A program made the position numbers and the translations under genes. From NCBI RefSeq assembly GCF_014201705.1, contig NZ_JACHFA010000001.1, forward strand, positions 248,001-312,000: a DNA stretch of 64,000 bases. Direction: 5' to 3'. Origin of the DNA: Borreliella spielmanii. GTDB lineage: Bacteria > Spirochaetota > Spirochaetia > Borreliales > Borreliaceae. Shown one piece after another: positions 1 to 12,256 of this stretch. The notes below the pieces were generated by a model. It did not search any database. It had not been told where the DNA came from and saw only the letters and a program-made list of their open reading frames with translations. Numbering within the stretch: the first letter of the stretch is position 1; every line of letters starts with the position of its first letter.

Positions 1-793
1 TAGAAAATTCATTTGGTACTTTTGAAATATCTGAATTATTAGAATTCCATAAATATTCCTTATACTCTTCAACTACATTTTTATTAGGAACAGATGATAA
101 CTTTTGTTTATAAAGATATGCCTTGCCTTTATCATTTAATAACAAGCCCTCAATATCAAGATATAAAAAGAATTTTTCTTTTTTTCCAAGCTGCAACGCA
201 TTTAATACATATTTAACAATCTCATCGGGAGATAGTTTTTTCTTTTTCAAGATATCTTGGATATCCTTACTTTCAGACAAACTAACAAGATCTATACTTC
301 CTGGATTTTCATCAAAACTATCATTTAAAAAAAGCGTAATAATATTGGATTCTTTTTTCTTAAATGGATCTGAAATGTCTGGGAAAAAAATACCCTTAAC
401 AAAATAAACTCCATCCTTACTAAACTTAACAAATTGATTTAAGTTAATAACTACAGAAAACTTTTCATTAGGTCTCAAGCTCATATTTCTAACAGGAATA
501 GCAACATTTTTAGATCTACTTTTAACATATTCAATAGGTCTTTTAACTTTAATATTGGTGGTATCAGTAACATCAAAATCAAAGCTAAAAGAATTGACAT
601 CCCCTATTTCTAAAGTTAAAACACTGTCAGACGAATTACTAAGAGAAACTTCAATAAAAACATTGCTATTGACACGATAAATAGATTGATTAAAAAACTT
701 GATTTTAAAATCAAGGCCCTTGTAATCCCCAGCAAACAAAACAAAAGAAATATTCGTAAAAAAGATACAAAAAAACAATTTTCTAATTTTCAT
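1..793 (-). CDS. Exported hypothetical protein, 3' end cut by window
   Basis: The reading frame is open from an ATG at 793 to the left window edge, so the C-terminus is missing. A strong Shine-Dalgarno (GAGGGGAG, about 4 bases before the ATG) supports the start. Residues 1-22 (MKIRKLFFCIFFTNISFVLF then AG) look like a signal peptide ending in a signal peptidase I type site, with no lipobox Cys. Residues of roughly 25-110 alternate short hydrophobic and polar stretches, like a beta-sandwich domain. I do not recognise a family. From gene order it should be the orthologue of B31 BB0624, which is uncharacterised. It is divergent from mfd across a 96-base gap. The function is unknown. An envelope or periplasmic location is inferred only from the leader. 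Confidence 0.75.
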   Translation of the reverse strand, partial: MKIRKLFFCIFFTNISFVLFAGDYKGLDFKIKFFNQSIYRVNSNVFIEVSLSNSSDSVLTLEIGDVNSFSFDFDVTDTTNIKVKRPIEYVKSRSKNVAIPVRNMSLRPNEKFSVVINLNQFVKFSKDGVYFVKGIFFPDISDPFKKKESNIITLFLNDSFDENPGSIDLVSLSESKDIQDILKKKKLSPDEIVKYVLNALQLGKKEKFFLYLDIEGLLLNDKGKAYLYKQKLSSVPNKNVVEEYKEYLWNSNNSDISKVPNEFS

Positions 794-846
794 AAGCTCC
801 CCTCAAAACCTAACCACATTATATATAAAGAAAGTAATAATACCTA

Positions 847-864
847 TAGTATATTATTATACTA
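847..864. promoter_or_regulatory. TAGTATA/TATACTA inverted repeat before mfd
   Basis: Perfect 7-base arms (TAGTATA, then TTAT, then TATACTA) lie in the divergent gap between the exported hypothetical gene and mfd, 26 bases before the mfd ATG. The sequence contains TATA-like -10 elements for both directions, so it may simply be overlapping promoters. An operator role is speculative. Confidence 0.3.
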
Positions 865-889
865 AATTAATTAAACAAAAAGGTAAAAA

Positions 890-3800
890 ATGAATATAGA
901 TGAAGAACTAACAATAACATTAAAAAATAATTCCAATTTAAAAAAAATGAAAGAATTTTTAGAACAAAACACATTTTTTTCATTAACAGGATATGAAGGA
1001 TTTTTCAAAGCTTTTTTAATTAAAAAAATAAAAGAATATAGTAAAACCGGAAAAATAATATTAATAGTTAAAGATGAACACACATTAGATAAAATCAAAA
1101 ATGATTTAAAAGTAATTACAAATCAAATCTTTGAGCTTAACTATTTCAGCCCTCTTGTATACAAGGGAATTGGCTCAAAAAGTGCGATCTTTAACGAAAG
1201 AATCCAATTCTTGATCAATTTTTATAAAAAAAATCCTGGAATATATATTACAGTCTTAAAATCATTGCTTAGTAAAATACCCGATAAATATACATTACTA
1301 AAGAATGTATACAAAATTGAAAAAAATACTAAGATTAATACAGTAGATATTGAAAAAACTCTTATAACATTAGGATATGAAAAAACACTCAGAGTAACAA
1401 TTCCAGGAGAATTTACAATAAAAGGAGAAATTATAGACCTATACCCTTTTGGAGAACAAAGCCCCATAAAAATTGTACTCAACTTCGATAAAATAGAAGA
1501 AATAAGAAAATTCGATCCTTTAACACAATTAAAACAGGGTAATGAAATTTTGAAATTCCAAGTTCTTCCAAAAAAAGAAATTATTTGGAATGATGAAGTT
1601 ATTAACAACTTAAAAACAAAGATTAAATCTGTTGAATATAAAAAGATTCTTGAAGAGTTGAATTTTAAAAAAGAAACAAAAACAGAAGAAATGTTTTATC
1701 CACTAGTAGCAAATACTTACTTAAGTAATGAGATTGAAAAACACACACCTATTGTAAGCTTTGAAATTAATAATTTCGAAAAAGAAATTGAAAAAATACA
1801 CCAAGAATACGAGAATCTTTACAAAGAAGCAAAAGCAGCTGGTAAGAATACAATTGATCCAAAAAGAATTTTACTAAGTTCTAAAACCTTCAATCTAAAA
1901 AGCGATATTTTATTTTCAAAAATTAAAAGTTCTAAATCCAAAGAAGTTATAGAGTTTAAAATTGAAAGTGAGAGAAGCTTTTTTTCAAATATTATGCTTA
2001 CAAAAGAAGAATTTAAAAATTGGCTAAAAAATGGGTTTAAAATTATTATTGCAGCAGAATCTGAATCACAAAAAGAAAAACTTAAATACATTTTCAAAGA
2101 ATTACCAAAAATATCAATTGAGGTTTTAAAAATATCTAGCTCTTTAATAATAGAAGAAGAAAAAATTGCTATCATTCTTGAATCAAACATCTTTAATACA
2201 GGACAAAAAATAAACAAATCCTTTGAATCTTCAAAAACAAAAGCCATTAACTCTTTTATTGAGATTGAGAAAAATAGTCATGTAGTTCACATAAATCATG
2301 GAATTGGTATATTCAGGCAAATAAAGAGAATAAAAACAAGTGCTCTTGAAAAAGACTATATTGAGATTGAATACGCCGAAGGAGAAAGACTATTTATTCC
2401 AATTGAACAAACAAATTTAATCCAAAAATACATCGGAAGTGATCCTAAAAATATTAAATTAGATAAAATTGGTTCTAAAGCATGGATAAAAAACAAAGCA
2501 AACGCAAAAAAAAGAATCGAGGAGATTGCAGACGAATTAATAGAACTTTATTCAAAAAGAGAAAGTATTAAGGGTATTAAATACCCAAAAGATAACGAAT
2601 TACAATTGTTATTTGAATCTGAATTTCCATACGATGAAACTCCAGATCAAATAACAGCAATAAAAGAAATAAAAGAAGACATGATGAGTTTTAAAGTAAT
2701 GGATCGCCTTCTTTGTGGAGATGTTGGATTTGGAAAAACTGAAGTCGCAATGAGAGCTGCTTTTAAAGCTGTAATGGGAAACAAACAAGTTATTGTACTC
2801 TCTCCAACAACTATCTTAGCAGAACAACATTTCAATACATTTAAAAAAAGATTCAAAAACTTTCCAATCAAAATCGAAGTATTAAGCAGATTTATAAAAA
2901 ACAACTCAGAAAAACGAATTTTAAAAGAATTGAAAAGTGGAGAAATTGATATAATAATAGGAACACATAAAATTCTTTCAAAAAAATTCTCCTGCAAAAA
3001 TTTGGGGTTAATAATAATTGATGAAGAGCAAAGATTTGGTGTAAAGGAAAAAGAAAAGCTTAAAGAAATAAGAATCTCGGTTGATTGCCTTGCTCTTTCT
3101 GCAACACCAATTCCCAGATCTCTTCATATGTCACTAATTAAACTCAGAGATATTTCTGTTTTAAAAATTCCGCCTAAAAACAGAGTAAAAATAGAAGCTT
3201 ATTTAGAATCGTTTAGTGAACTTTTAATAAAACATGCGATTGAAAATGAACTATCTAGAGATGGTCAAGTTTTTTTAGTAAATCATAATATTGAAGAGCT
3301 GTATTACTTAAAAACGCTAATTGAAAAATTAACTCCTTATGCAAGAATTGCAATAATTCATGGAAAACTTACAGGAATTGAGATTGAAAACATAATGCAC
3401 GATTTTATTAAAAAAGCGTATCAAATTTTATTGGCAACAACAATAATTGAAAATGGAATAGATATCCCAAATGCAAACACAATAATAATTAATAATGCAA
3501 ACAAGTTTGGACTTGCGCAATTATATCAACTAAAAGGAAGAGTTGGAAGGGGATCTAAAAAAGCTTATGCTTATTTTTTATACCAAGATAGCGAGAAACT
3601 AAATGAGCGCTCTATTGAAAGACTAAGAGCAATAACCGAATTTTCAGATCTAGGAGCAGGATTTAAAATAGCTATGAAAGATATGGAAATAAGGGGTGTT
3701 GGAAATTTACTTGGTAGAGAACAACATGGAGAAATTGAATCGATTGGCTTGGACTACTATTTAACAATGCTAAACAAGGCAATTGAAAAGAAAATGGGAA

Positions 3801-4279
3801 AAATATCATCATTATCAAAAGAAGAAGAAGAAGAAGTTAATATTGAAATTAACTATAGTGGCTTTATTCCTGAAAATTATATAAAAAATGAACAAACTAA
3901 AATACTAATCTATAAAAAAATCTTTGAAATTCAAACTGAAGAAGAAAGTGAAAAGATAAGATCAGAAATTAAGAACAACTTTGGTCCAATACCTAAAGAA
4001 ATAAATAATCTATTAATGTTAGCTGAACTTAAAATTTTAGCAAAAAAATTAAACATAAAAAAAATAAAAGAAACAATTGGGAGTTTAGAAATAGAATATA
4101 AAAATACAAAAAGTATCCCTATGGAAAAAATAATAGAAATACTTCAAAAGGAACCTAATTTATTGATGCTAAATCCATCGTATCAAAAATCAATTTTTTT
4201 AAGCTTTAAAACTATTGAAAAATCTGACAAAATGAATTACATATATAAAAATATTAACTTACTTAAAACAAACACATAG
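890..4279 (+). CDS. mfd: Transcription-repair coupling factor Mfd
   Basis: Mfd is a cytoplasmic DNA translocase that removes RNA polymerase stalled at lesions and recruits UvrA for nucleotide excision repair. The 1129 residues match the usual family length. The order is an N-terminal UvrB-like region (about 1-400), an RNA polymerase interaction (CarD-like) domain beginning near HINHGIGIF at 467, then a RecG-like SF2 motor with Walker A GDVGFGKT at 610-617, DEEQ at 711-714, SATPIPRS near 737 and GRVGRG near 883. The TRG arm (ending [17 protein letters not shown]) and a C-terminal regulatory domain follow. The start has a modest AAGG Shine-Dalgarno. The stop lies 25 bases before ackA, suggesting cotranscription. 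It is plus-strand and accordingly Lys/Ile/Asn-rich, unlike the related RecG on the other strand. Confidence 0.97.
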   Translation: MNIDEELTITLKNNSNLKKMKEFLEQNTFFSLTGYEGFFKAFLIKKIKEYSKTGKIILIVKDEHTLDKIKNDLKVITNQIFELNYFSPLVYKGIGSKSAIFNERIQFLINFYKKNPGIYITVLKSLLSKIPDKYTLLKNVYKIEKNTKINTVDIEKTLITLGYEKTLRVTIPGEFTIKGEIIDLYPFGEQSPIKIVLNFDKIEEIRKFDPLTQLKQGNEILKFQVLPKKEIIWNDEVINNLKTKIKSVEYKKILEELNFKKETKTEEMFYPLVANTYLSNEIEKHTPIVSFEINNFEKEIEKIHQEYENLYKEAKAAGKNTIDPKRILLSSKTFNLKSDILFSKIKSSKSKEVIEFKIESERSFFSNIMLTKEEFKNWLKNGFKIIIAAESESQKEKLKYIFKELPKISIEVLKISSSLIIEEEKIAIILESNIFNTGQKINKSFESSKTKAINSFIEIEKNSHVVHINHGIGIFRQIKRIKTSALEKDYIEIEYAEGERLFIPIEQTNLIQKYIGSDPKNIKLDKIGSKAWIKNKANAKKRIEEIADELIELYSKRESIKGIKYPKDNELQLLFESEFPYDETPDQITAIKEIKEDMMSFKVMDRLLCGDVGFGKTEVAMRAAFKAVMGNKQVIVLSPTTILAEQHFNTFKKRFKNFPIKIEVLSRFIKNNSEKRILKELKSGEIDIIIGTHKILSKKFSCKNLGLIIIDEEQRFGVKEKEKLKEIRISVDCLALSATPIPRSLHMSLIKLRDISVLKIPPKNRVKIEAYLESFSELLIKHAIENELSRDGQVFLVNHNIEELYYLKTLIEKLTPYARIAIIHGKLTGIEIENIMHDFIKKAYQILLATTIIENGIDIPNANTIIINNANKFGLAQLYQLKGRVGRGSKKAYAYFLYQDSEKLNERSIERLRAITEFSDLGAGFKIAMKDMEIRGVGNLLGREQHGEIESIGLDYYLTMLNKAIEKKMGKISSLSKEEEEEVNIEINYSGFIPENYIKNEQTKILIYKKIFEIQTEEESEKIRSEIKNNFGPIPKEINNLLMLAELKILAKKLNIKKIKETIGSLEIEYKNTKSIPMEKIIEILQKEPNLLMLNPSYQKSIFLSFKTIEKSDKMNYIYKNINLLKTNT

Positions 4280-4304
4280 CTTATCAAACTTAAAAGGGGA
4301 AAAA

Positions 4305-5522
4305 ATGAAAATATTAATCATAAACACAGGAAGTTCTTCATTAAAATTTGCTATTTATCAATATGAAAATTCAAAAAAATTAATATCTGGAATTATTGAA
4401 AAAATAAAAGAGAAAAAATCAATCATAAAAATTATAAATACTGACGGATCAACAACAGAAAGATTTGAAAAAGGAATTGAAAATCACCAAAAAGCAATAG
4501 AAAAAATGTTTAAAATATTGTTAAATAACAATTCAAAAATCCTTAAAACTATTAGTGAAATTAAAATAATAGGACATCGGGTTGTGCATGGGGGATCACA
4601 CTTTAAAAGTTCAATAATTCTTAAAACCAGTATTTTAAATAAATTAAAAGAAATTTCCGAACTTGCACCACTTCACAATCCAAGTGCAATCATTGCAATA
4701 GAAACAATACTTAAAATTTTACCACACACAAAACAAGTTTTATGCTTCGATACATCATGGCATCAAACTATAAAAGAACACGCTTTTCTTTACGCAACCC
4801 CATATTCTTGGTATAAAAAACATAATATTAGAAAATATGGCTTTCATGGTCTTTCTTATTCGTACATAACAAAAAGATCCTCAGAAATTTTAAATAAAAA
4901 AATAGATAATCTAAATTTAATAATATTACATCTAGGAAATGGAGCAAGCATTAATGCTGTTAAAGATGGAAAATCTTACGACACAAGCATGGGAATTACT
5001 CCACTTGAAGGTCTTACAATGGGAACAAGAAGTGGTGACATAGACCCAGCAATTATTAATTTGATGAGCACCATATTAAATAAAACCACTAAGCAAATTG
5101 AAGAAATGTTAAATAAAGAAAGCGGTATGCTAGGAATTTCTGAAAAATCAAATGATATGAGAGACATTTGGAACAAAATTGAAGAAGGGGATTATCAATC
5201 AAAACTTGCAGTAGAAATAATGACATATAGAATAAAAAAATATATTGGATCTTACATTGCCATCCTTGATTTTAATGTTGACGCAATGGTTTTTACAGGT
5301 GGGATTGGTGTTGTTGATTATGAAGTAAGAAATCTTTCACTAAAAGGATTTGAAAAAATTGGAATAGAGCTGGACCTTAAAAAAAATGAAATGGCTCAAA
5401 ACAAAAATTTAGAATCCGAAATATCAACCATTAAGAGTAAAGTAAAAATACTAGTAATACCAACAAACGAAGAATCAACCATTCTTGAAGACATTTACAA
5501 TTTAATTCCAAAAAATTTATAA
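4305..5522 (+). CDS. ackA: Acetate kinase
   Basis: AckA interconverts acetate plus ATP and acetyl-phosphate plus ADP. It has 405 residues, the normal length. Visible ASKHA-fold signatures include [10 protein letters not shown] at the N-terminus, GHRVVHGG near 92, [15 protein letters not shown], the [13 protein letters not shown] segment and VFTGGIGV near the C-terminus. The start has a strong AAAAGGGG Shine-Dalgarno. It follows mfd by 25 bases. Its metabolic partner pta lies 40 kb away at 45613-46671 rather than next door. In B. burgdorferi this pair is known to set acetyl-phosphate levels and to feed acetate into acetyl-CoA for the mevalonate pathway; that is knowledge of the organism, not visible here. 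The 55-base convergent gap after it contains only a weak 9-base AT hairpin (5529-5537 with 5571-5579). Confidence 0.97.
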   Translation: MKILIINTGSSSLKFAIYQYENSKKLISGIIEKIKEKKSIIKIINTDGSTTERFEKGIENHQKAIEKMFKILLNNNSKILKTISEIKIIGHRVVHGGSHFKSSIILKTSILNKLKEISELAPLHNPSAIIAIETILKILPHTKQVLCFDTSWHQTIKEHAFLYATPYSWYKKHNIRKYGFHGLSYSYITKRSSEILNKKIDNLNLIILHLGNGASINAVKDGKSYDTSMGITPLEGLTMGTRSGDIDPAIINLMSTILNKTTKQIEEMLNKESGMLGISEKSNDMRDIWNKIEEGDYQSKLAVEIMTYRIKKYIGSYIAILDFNVDAMVFTGGIGVVDYEVRNLSLKGFEKIGIELDLKKNEMAQNKNLESEISTIKSKVKILVIPTNEESTILEDIYNLIPKNL

Positions 5523-5577
5523 CTTTAAAAATATAAAATTTGATTTACTGACTATAATTATTTTAAATAGTTTATAT

Positions 5578-6132
5578 TTAACTCTCACAAAGTAACGTTG
5601 CTTTTTTAACATTTTCCATTATTTGCCTTCCCTTTACTATTTCAAGAAGAGTAAAAGCAAATTCAAATGAAGTTCCAACCCCTTTAGAAGTAATAAAATT
5701 ATTACTCCTAACAACATTTTTATCTACAAACTCACCATCAAGCACATTTTTTTCCAAACCTGGATAACATGTAAACTTATTAAGTCCTAAAAGACCTTTA
5801 GCAGCAAGCACTACTACTGGAGAAGCACAAATAGCTGCAATAAATTTACCCTTAGCATTCATATCTTTTAAAATTAAATCCAATTCTTTTGAATTAAAAA
5901 GATTAGTAGACCCAGGCATACCCCCGGGAAGAATTATTAAATCAAAACAATTTTCCTTACAGTTTGATATTACATCATCTGTTGAAAAAGAAACGCCTTT
6001 TGAACTTGTCACAACATTGCTATCATTTACACTGATAACTTGAACATTAACATTACCCCGTCTTAAAATATCAATCGGGATTATAGCCTCAATATCTTCA
6101 AAGCCATTTGCAAGAATAATTCCTACTACCAT
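5578..6132 (-). CDS. DJ-1/PfpI (ThiJ) family protein
   Basis: This is a class I glutamine-amidotransferase-like protein of the DJ-1 branch. It shows the N-terminal glutamate (GFEDIEA, Glu12 or Glu15) and the nucleophile elbow AAICAS with Cys102 (numbering from my start). The family includes protein or nucleotide deglycases, glyoxalases and redox sensors; the exact substrate cannot be read from sequence. The longest frame begins at a TTG at 6138 directly abutting the GAGG motif. The ATG at 6132 sits 6 bases after GAGG and gives 184 residues starting MVVGIILANGFED, typical of the family, so I prefer it. It is convergent with ackA and lies downstream of a tRNA gene on the same strand. Confidence 0.9.
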   Translation of the reverse strand: MVVGIILANGFEDIEAIIPIDILRRGNVNVQVISVNDSNVVTSSKGVSFSTDDVISNCKENCFDLIILPGGMPGSTNLFNSKELDLILKDMNAKGKFIAAICASPVVVLAAKGLLGLNKFTCYPGLEKNVLDGEFVDKNVVRSNNFITSKGVGTSFEFAFTLLEIVKGRQIMENVKKATLLCES

Positions 6133-6145
6133 ATACAACCTCTAA

Positions 6146-6219
6146 TGCTGATGGAGGGACTTGAACCCACGACAACTCGGATATGAGCCGAGTGCTCTAA
6201 CCAACTGAGCTACATCAGC
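6146..6219 (-). tRNA. tRNA with CAT anticodon (elongator Met or Ile2)
   Basis: The cloverleaf folds cleanly on the minus strand: acceptor GCTGATG pairs with CATCAGC, the D arm is GCTC...GAGC, the anticodon stem is CTCGG/CCGAG with loop CTCATAT, and the T arm contains TTCAAGT. The anticodon is CAT. The acceptor is fully paired at 1:72 and lacks the initiator GGG/CCC anticodon stem, so it is not initiator tRNA. Whether it is elongator Met or the TilS-modified isoleucine tRNA cannot be decided by eye. CCA is not encoded. Confidence 0.93.
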
Positions 6220-6235
6220 TTAAACTTTTATTAAG

Positions 6236-6262
6236 TGTATAAATTCAACAATGCTTTGTCAA
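6236..6262 (-). promoter_or_regulatory. Candidate promoter of the CAT tRNA
   Basis: Read on the minus strand, TTGACA (6262-6257) is followed after 15 bases by TATACA (6241-6236), which ends 16 bases before the tRNA 5' end. The spacer is two bases shorter than ideal. The perfect -35 and the position make it the likely sigma-70 promoter. Confidence 0.45.
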
Positions 6263-6355
6263 TGTTATTATTTAAAGCATTATTATAAAGTATAATACAA
6301 AATGATTTGCTAATAAACATATATCTAATTTAGCATTTATTATTTGTATGGTTAA

Positions 6356-9002
<2,647 letters not shown>

Positions 9003-9081
9003 TTATTTTACATTGACTATATTACAATATTTCAATAAAATAAACCACAAGAGTTAATAAAATATAACGGGGGAGAAATTT

Positions 9082-9522
9082 GTGAAAAAACCAAAACAAG
9101 AAGATATTAATAAAGCATTTTATATGGCAGAAAAAGCAAGAAACAATTCATATTCTCCATATTCAAAATTCAAAGTAGGTGCCTGCATTAAGACTGAAAC
9201 AAACGATTTTTTTATTGGAACAAATGTTGAGAATGCAAGCTTTGGAGCAACTTGTTGCGCAGAAAGAAACGCTATTTCAAATATGATTGTAAAAATTGGT
9301 GTACAAACAATAGATTTTTTATTACTTAACACAAGCCCTGAAGCTATTCCATGTGCTATATGCCTACAAGTAATGACAGAATTTTTTGATCAAAATACAA
9401 AAATAATAATAACAGAATCTAATTCATTTAATGAAAACAAAATGCCAACAAAAATTTATACATTAAAAGATTTGCTTAAAGTTCCTTTTGATCAAAAAGA
9501 GCTACAAAGAGTAACACAATAG
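9082..9522 (+). CDS. cdd: Cytidine deaminase
   Basis: Cdd hydrolyses cytidine or deoxycytidine to uridine or deoxyuridine for pyrimidine salvage, which matters in an organism without de novo pyrimidine synthesis. The 146 residues show substrate-binding FKVGA and NVENASFG, the zinc/catalytic CAE motif (Cys59, Glu61) and PCAIC (Cys91, Cys94). The length fits the homotetrameric class, one zinc per subunit. The start is GTG at 9082 behind a strong GGGGGAG Shine-Dalgarno. It ends 18 bases before the convergent hypothetical gene; that short gap holds only a weak AACTT/AAGTT hairpin. Transcription probably starts in the gap shared divergently with dhhP. Confidence 0.96.
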   Translation: MKKPKQEDINKAFYMAEKARNNSYSPYSKFKVGACIKTETNDFFIGTNVENASFGATCCAERNAISNMIVKIGVQTIDFLLLNTSPEAIPCAICLQVMTEFFDQNTKIIITESNSFNENKMPTKIYTLKDLLKVPFDQKELQRVTQ

Positions 9523-9540
9523 CAACTTGCAAAAGTTAAA

Positions 9541-9909
9541 TTAATCTAATATCTTTAGAGAAATTACAGCGCTTGCAAGCCTATTTAATTTGTCGCTTTC
9601 AAGAGTATTGGCAGATAAATCAAATACATTTAAAATAAGTTTTTTCTCATCAGCATTAAAATCATATTCTAAGTTTTCAAATAATAAAAAGTTAATAATT
9701 GGAATAAATTTTTCCACAAAGCTGTATAAATTATTATTAAAATCATAAGCTTCATAATAATAATTGAATATATCCTCTAATGACTTTCTGTCAAACTCTT
9801 TTAAAATATCACAAAAAATCTTTTTAAGATTCTCAATTAAACTGTGTAAATTGCTACTATTTAAAATAAGTTTTTTACATTTTTTAACAAAAAAATCTGC
9901 TTGCCGCAT
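9541..9909 (-). CDS. Hypothetical helical protein, 122 aa
   Basis: An ATG at 9909 is preceded by GAGGA at 7 bases spacing, which supports translation. The protein is probably all-helical, with no signal peptide or membrane segment, and has Cys residues at about 11 and 33. The sequence is rich in Leu, Phe, Asn and Asp, as expected for a minus-strand Borrelia gene. I recognise no domain. It lies between cdd (convergent) and the CDF transporter (divergent) and is not in an obvious operon, so context gives no clue to function. Confidence 0.7.
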   Translation of the reverse strand: MRQADFFVKKCKKLILNSSNLHSLIENLKKIFCDILKEFDRKSLEDIFNYYYEAYDFNNNLYSFVEKFIPIINFLLFENLEYDFNADEKKLILNVFDLSANTLESDKLNRLASAVISLKILD

Positions 9910-10029
9910 AAAATATTCCTCACTTTTATCTTAACAAATCAAGATTGAGCTTGAATTTAATAAATGATAAAATGTAGCATTAATACTGCATTAACAAAAT
10001 TATGCAACAACTAGGAGAATGTTACAATT

Positions 10030-11397
10030 ATGGTCAAGGTAATAAGTTTAAAAAACATTCATAAATTTGATTATTTAAAACTAGATCCTTTACAAAAAGA
10101 AGATGTCTACATCGTTTATATTGAAAATAATTCAAAATTAATTGCAAATCTTAAAACAAAAGCAAAAGGCAATCAAATTGAACTAATTCATTTTTATATT
10201 AGTGATGATTTTAAATCAGAAGGTATAGAAAGAATACTGATTAGCAATTTAATTCATTATGGTAAAAAAAATAAATTTAAAACAATTTCATGCAAAATTA
10301 GTGAAATACAAGAAGAGCTTTTAAGTTTGGGATTTGAAAACAAAGATTCTCAATATAAAAAAGAATTAGCATCTGAAATAGAAGAAGATAAATTTGTAAT
10401 GGGAATAGGAATAATCTCTATATTTACCGAAGTAGCATCAATATCTTCCAAGCTTACTGTTGGAATACTGTTTAACTCATTTGCACTTATTGCTGACGCT
10501 TTCCATGTCATGGCCGACTTTGTTTTATCTACAATAACTTACTTTAGTTTAAAAATTACAAGCAAACCTGAAACCATTTACTATCCTCATGGGCACAAAC
10601 TAATGGAAAGCTTAATAGCTTTTATCATGGGAATAATCATACTAATGGCGGGATTTACACTATTTTTAAATACAACCGGATTAAATAAATTTATAACTCT
10701 TGGAGGAGAGTCTGGATTTAATCTGCACATACACCAAAACAAAAATAAAAATGATAATATACATGAAGATGACCATGGTCACTCGCACGACAACGACAAC
10801 AACAACAACCACAACCACAACCACAACCACAACGAAGAAGACAAAAAAAATATACTAGAAATATTTTCAAATAAATCCCTTAAAAAAAGCTTATGGATAC
10901 CAATGATCCCCTTCATTTTTTTTATAGTGAAAATAATAGAATATTTAACAAAATTCCAAATAGGAAAAAGATATAATAATCAACTTCTCTTAGCATTAGC
11001 TTCAGCTGATAAAAACTGCATATTCTCGCATGGCGGGATTACACTAAGCTTACTACTTGCAACTTACATGTGGAGTGGCTTTGACAAAATTATGTCTATA
11101 TTTATTGGCTTTATCATAATAAAAGAGGGGCTTAACGTAATAATAAATAACGCAAACAATTTACTCTCAAAACAAAATATAGATCTTAAAAGAAGCGTAA
11201 AAGACACATTAAAAAATTTACATACAAACTTTAAAACACTAAATTTCCATAATCAAGGCAACAAACTTGTGCTTTATATCAAAATAAATTTAAATTCAGA
11301 AAATGACTTTCAAAGTTTCATAAATAAAACAGAAAATATTAGAAAAATAATAAAACAAGAATATAAAGAAATAAATGATATACATTTCTTAGTTTGA
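10030..11397 (+). CDS. CDF family metal transporter with N-terminal GNAT-like domain
   Basis: Residues about 125-455 form a cation diffusion facilitator: TM2 carries ADAFHVMAD (Asp156, His159, Asp163), a His/Asn/Asp-rich cytoplasmic loop spans roughly 230-275, and a C-terminal domain of about 75 residues follows the last helix. CDFs export Zn, Mn, Fe or Co in exchange for protons. The TM5 site that is normally His/Asp reads ASADKNCIFSH, giving Asp327, Cys330 and His334, so the inner metal site is altered. Residues 1-115 precede the first helix and resemble a GNAT acetyltransferase (DDFKSEGIERILISNLI, then LLSLGFE), an unusual addition. The 455 residues exceed the usual 300. The Shine-Dalgarno is AGGAG with about 11 bases spacing. 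Substrate is unknown. Confidence 0.85.
   Translation: MVKVISLKNIHKFDYLKLDPLQKEDVYIVYIENNSKLIANLKTKAKGNQIELIHFYISDDFKSEGIERILISNLIHYGKKNKFKTISCKISEIQEELLSLGFENKDSQYKKELASEIEEDKFVMGIGIISIFTEVASISSKLTVGILFNSFALIADAFHVMADFVLSTITYFSLKITSKPETIYYPHGHKLMESLIAFIMGIIILMAGFTLFLNTTGLNKFITLGGESGFNLHIHQNKNKNDNIHEDDHGHSHDNDNNNNHNHNHNHNEEDKKNILEIFSNKSLKKSLWIPMIPFIFFIVKIIEYLTKFQIGKRYNNQLLLALASADKNCIFSHGGITLSLLLATYMWSGFDKIMSIFIGFIIIKEGLNVIINNANNLLSKQNIDLKRSVKDTLKNLHTNFKTLNFHNQGNKLVLYIKINLNSENDFQSFINKTENIRKIIKQEYKEINDIHFLV
10789..10833 (+). repeat. In-frame GACAAC/AAC/CACAAC tandem repeat
   Basis: Two GACAAC units, three AAC units and four perfect CACAAC hexamers encode an Asp-Asn, Asn and His-Asn run in the metal-binding loop of the CDF transporter. 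All unit lengths are multiples of three, so gain or loss of units would change loop length without a frameshift. Confidence 0.8.
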
Positions 11398-11420
11398 TTA
11401 AATTAATAACAAATAAATAA

Positions 11421-11450
11421 TTGACACTTATAATAAAGTTGTGTTAACAT
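11421..11450 (+). promoter_or_regulatory. Candidate promoter of initiator tRNA and rpsD
   Basis: A perfect TTGACA (11421-11426) is followed after 18 bases by TAACAT (11445-11450), 14 bases before the tRNA 5' end. It is probably the main promoter for both the tRNA and the closely following rpsD. Confidence 0.55.
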
Positions 11451-11464
11451 TTTAAACTGTAAGA

Positions 11465-11537
<73 letters not shown>

Positions 11538-11565
11538 TATTTTATTTTTAATATGTGAGGAATTG

Positions 11566-12192
11566 ATGAATAGGAAACAAATAGCTAAAGGTAAGTTGGT
11601 AAGGAGATTTGGCATTAACATTTTTGAGCAGCCAAAATATGACAAAATCCTTAAAAAAAAGCCACATCCTCCTGGAATGCATGGAAAAGCCAGAAAAGCT
11701 AAGATCACAGAATATGGAAAACAATTGATAGAAAAACAAAAGATAAAATTTACTTACGGCGTAAGCGAAAGACAATTAACCAACACTTTTAAAGAAGCTA
11801 AAAAACATCACGGTGTCACCGGGGACAACTTACTCTCAATACTTGAGAGAAGAATTGACAATGTTGTATATAGAGCTGGATTTGCAATCTCAAGAGCACA
11901 TGCAAGGCAAATAGTTTCTCACGGTATTATTATATTAAATGGAAGAAGAGTTACTATCCCTTCAATAATATTACGAGCAAATGATCAAATTCAAATAAAA
12001 GAAAAAGACAGTCTAAAAAAATTAATAAGGTCAAACATAGAAAAAACTTCATCTCTTAGAAATTTACCAACTTGGATAGAAGTAAACGCTGATAACTTAA
12101 ACATAAAAGTAAAGCATGCTCCATCAAGAGATGAAATACCTACACTTGCTAATGAGCAAATGGTTGTAGAGTATTATTCTAAGAGAGCATAG
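11566..12192 (+). CDS. rpsD: 30S ribosomal protein S4
   Basis: S4 nucleates 30S assembly on 16S rRNA and in many bacteria also represses its own operon. Residues 1-95 form the N-terminal region, rich in Lys and Arg. The S4 RNA-binding domain spans about 96-160 (RRIDNVVYRAGFAISRAHA, then IVSHGIIILNGRRV). The 208-residue length is standard. The frame can begin one codon earlier at a TTG, but GAGG sits 5 bases from the ATG at 11566, which I chose. Here rpsD is not in the usual alpha operon with rpsM, rpsK and rpoA. It stands alone behind initiator tRNA and ends in a bidirectional terminator. Confidence 0.97.
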   Translation: MNRKQIAKGKLVRRFGINIFEQPKYDKILKKKPHPPGMHGKARKAKITEYGKQLIEKQKIKFTYGVSERQLTNTFKEAKKHHGVTGDNLLSILERRIDNVVYRAGFAISRAHARQIVSHGIIILNGRRVTIPSIILRANDQIQIKEKDSLKKLIRSNIEKTSSLRNLPTWIEVNADNLNIKVKHAPSRDEIPTLANEQMVVEYYSKRA

Positions 12193-12226
12193 ACATATCT
12201 TTTATTTTTGTATTACCTAAAACAAT

Positions 12227-12256
12227 AAAAAGTGGCCGATTAAAGCCACTTTTTTA
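12227..12256. terminator. Bidirectional terminator between rpsD and small basic-protein gene
   Basis: AAAAAGTGGC-type arms: AAAAAGTGGC (12227-12236) pairs with GCCACTTTTT after an 8-base loop. A-rich and T-rich flanks serve as the U tract in both directions. It ends rpsD and overlaps the stop of the convergent small gene. Confidence 0.85.

Noticed and set aside
123..407. Plus-strand frame of 94 codons at the left edge
   Set aside because: It is the antisense shadow of the exported hypothetical gene on the minus strand, which has a clear ribosome binding site and leader peptide; this frame has neither.
5529..5579. AT-rich hairpin between ackA and the DJ-1 gene as a terminator
   Set aside because: Arms are only 9 bases of A/T with a 33-base loop and no U tract, too weak to list.
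10740..10850. Repeat-rich stretch that might be a CRISPR or recombination site
   Set aside because: The units are 3-6 bases, directly adjacent and in frame within the CDF loop; there are no spacers or longer direct repeats.
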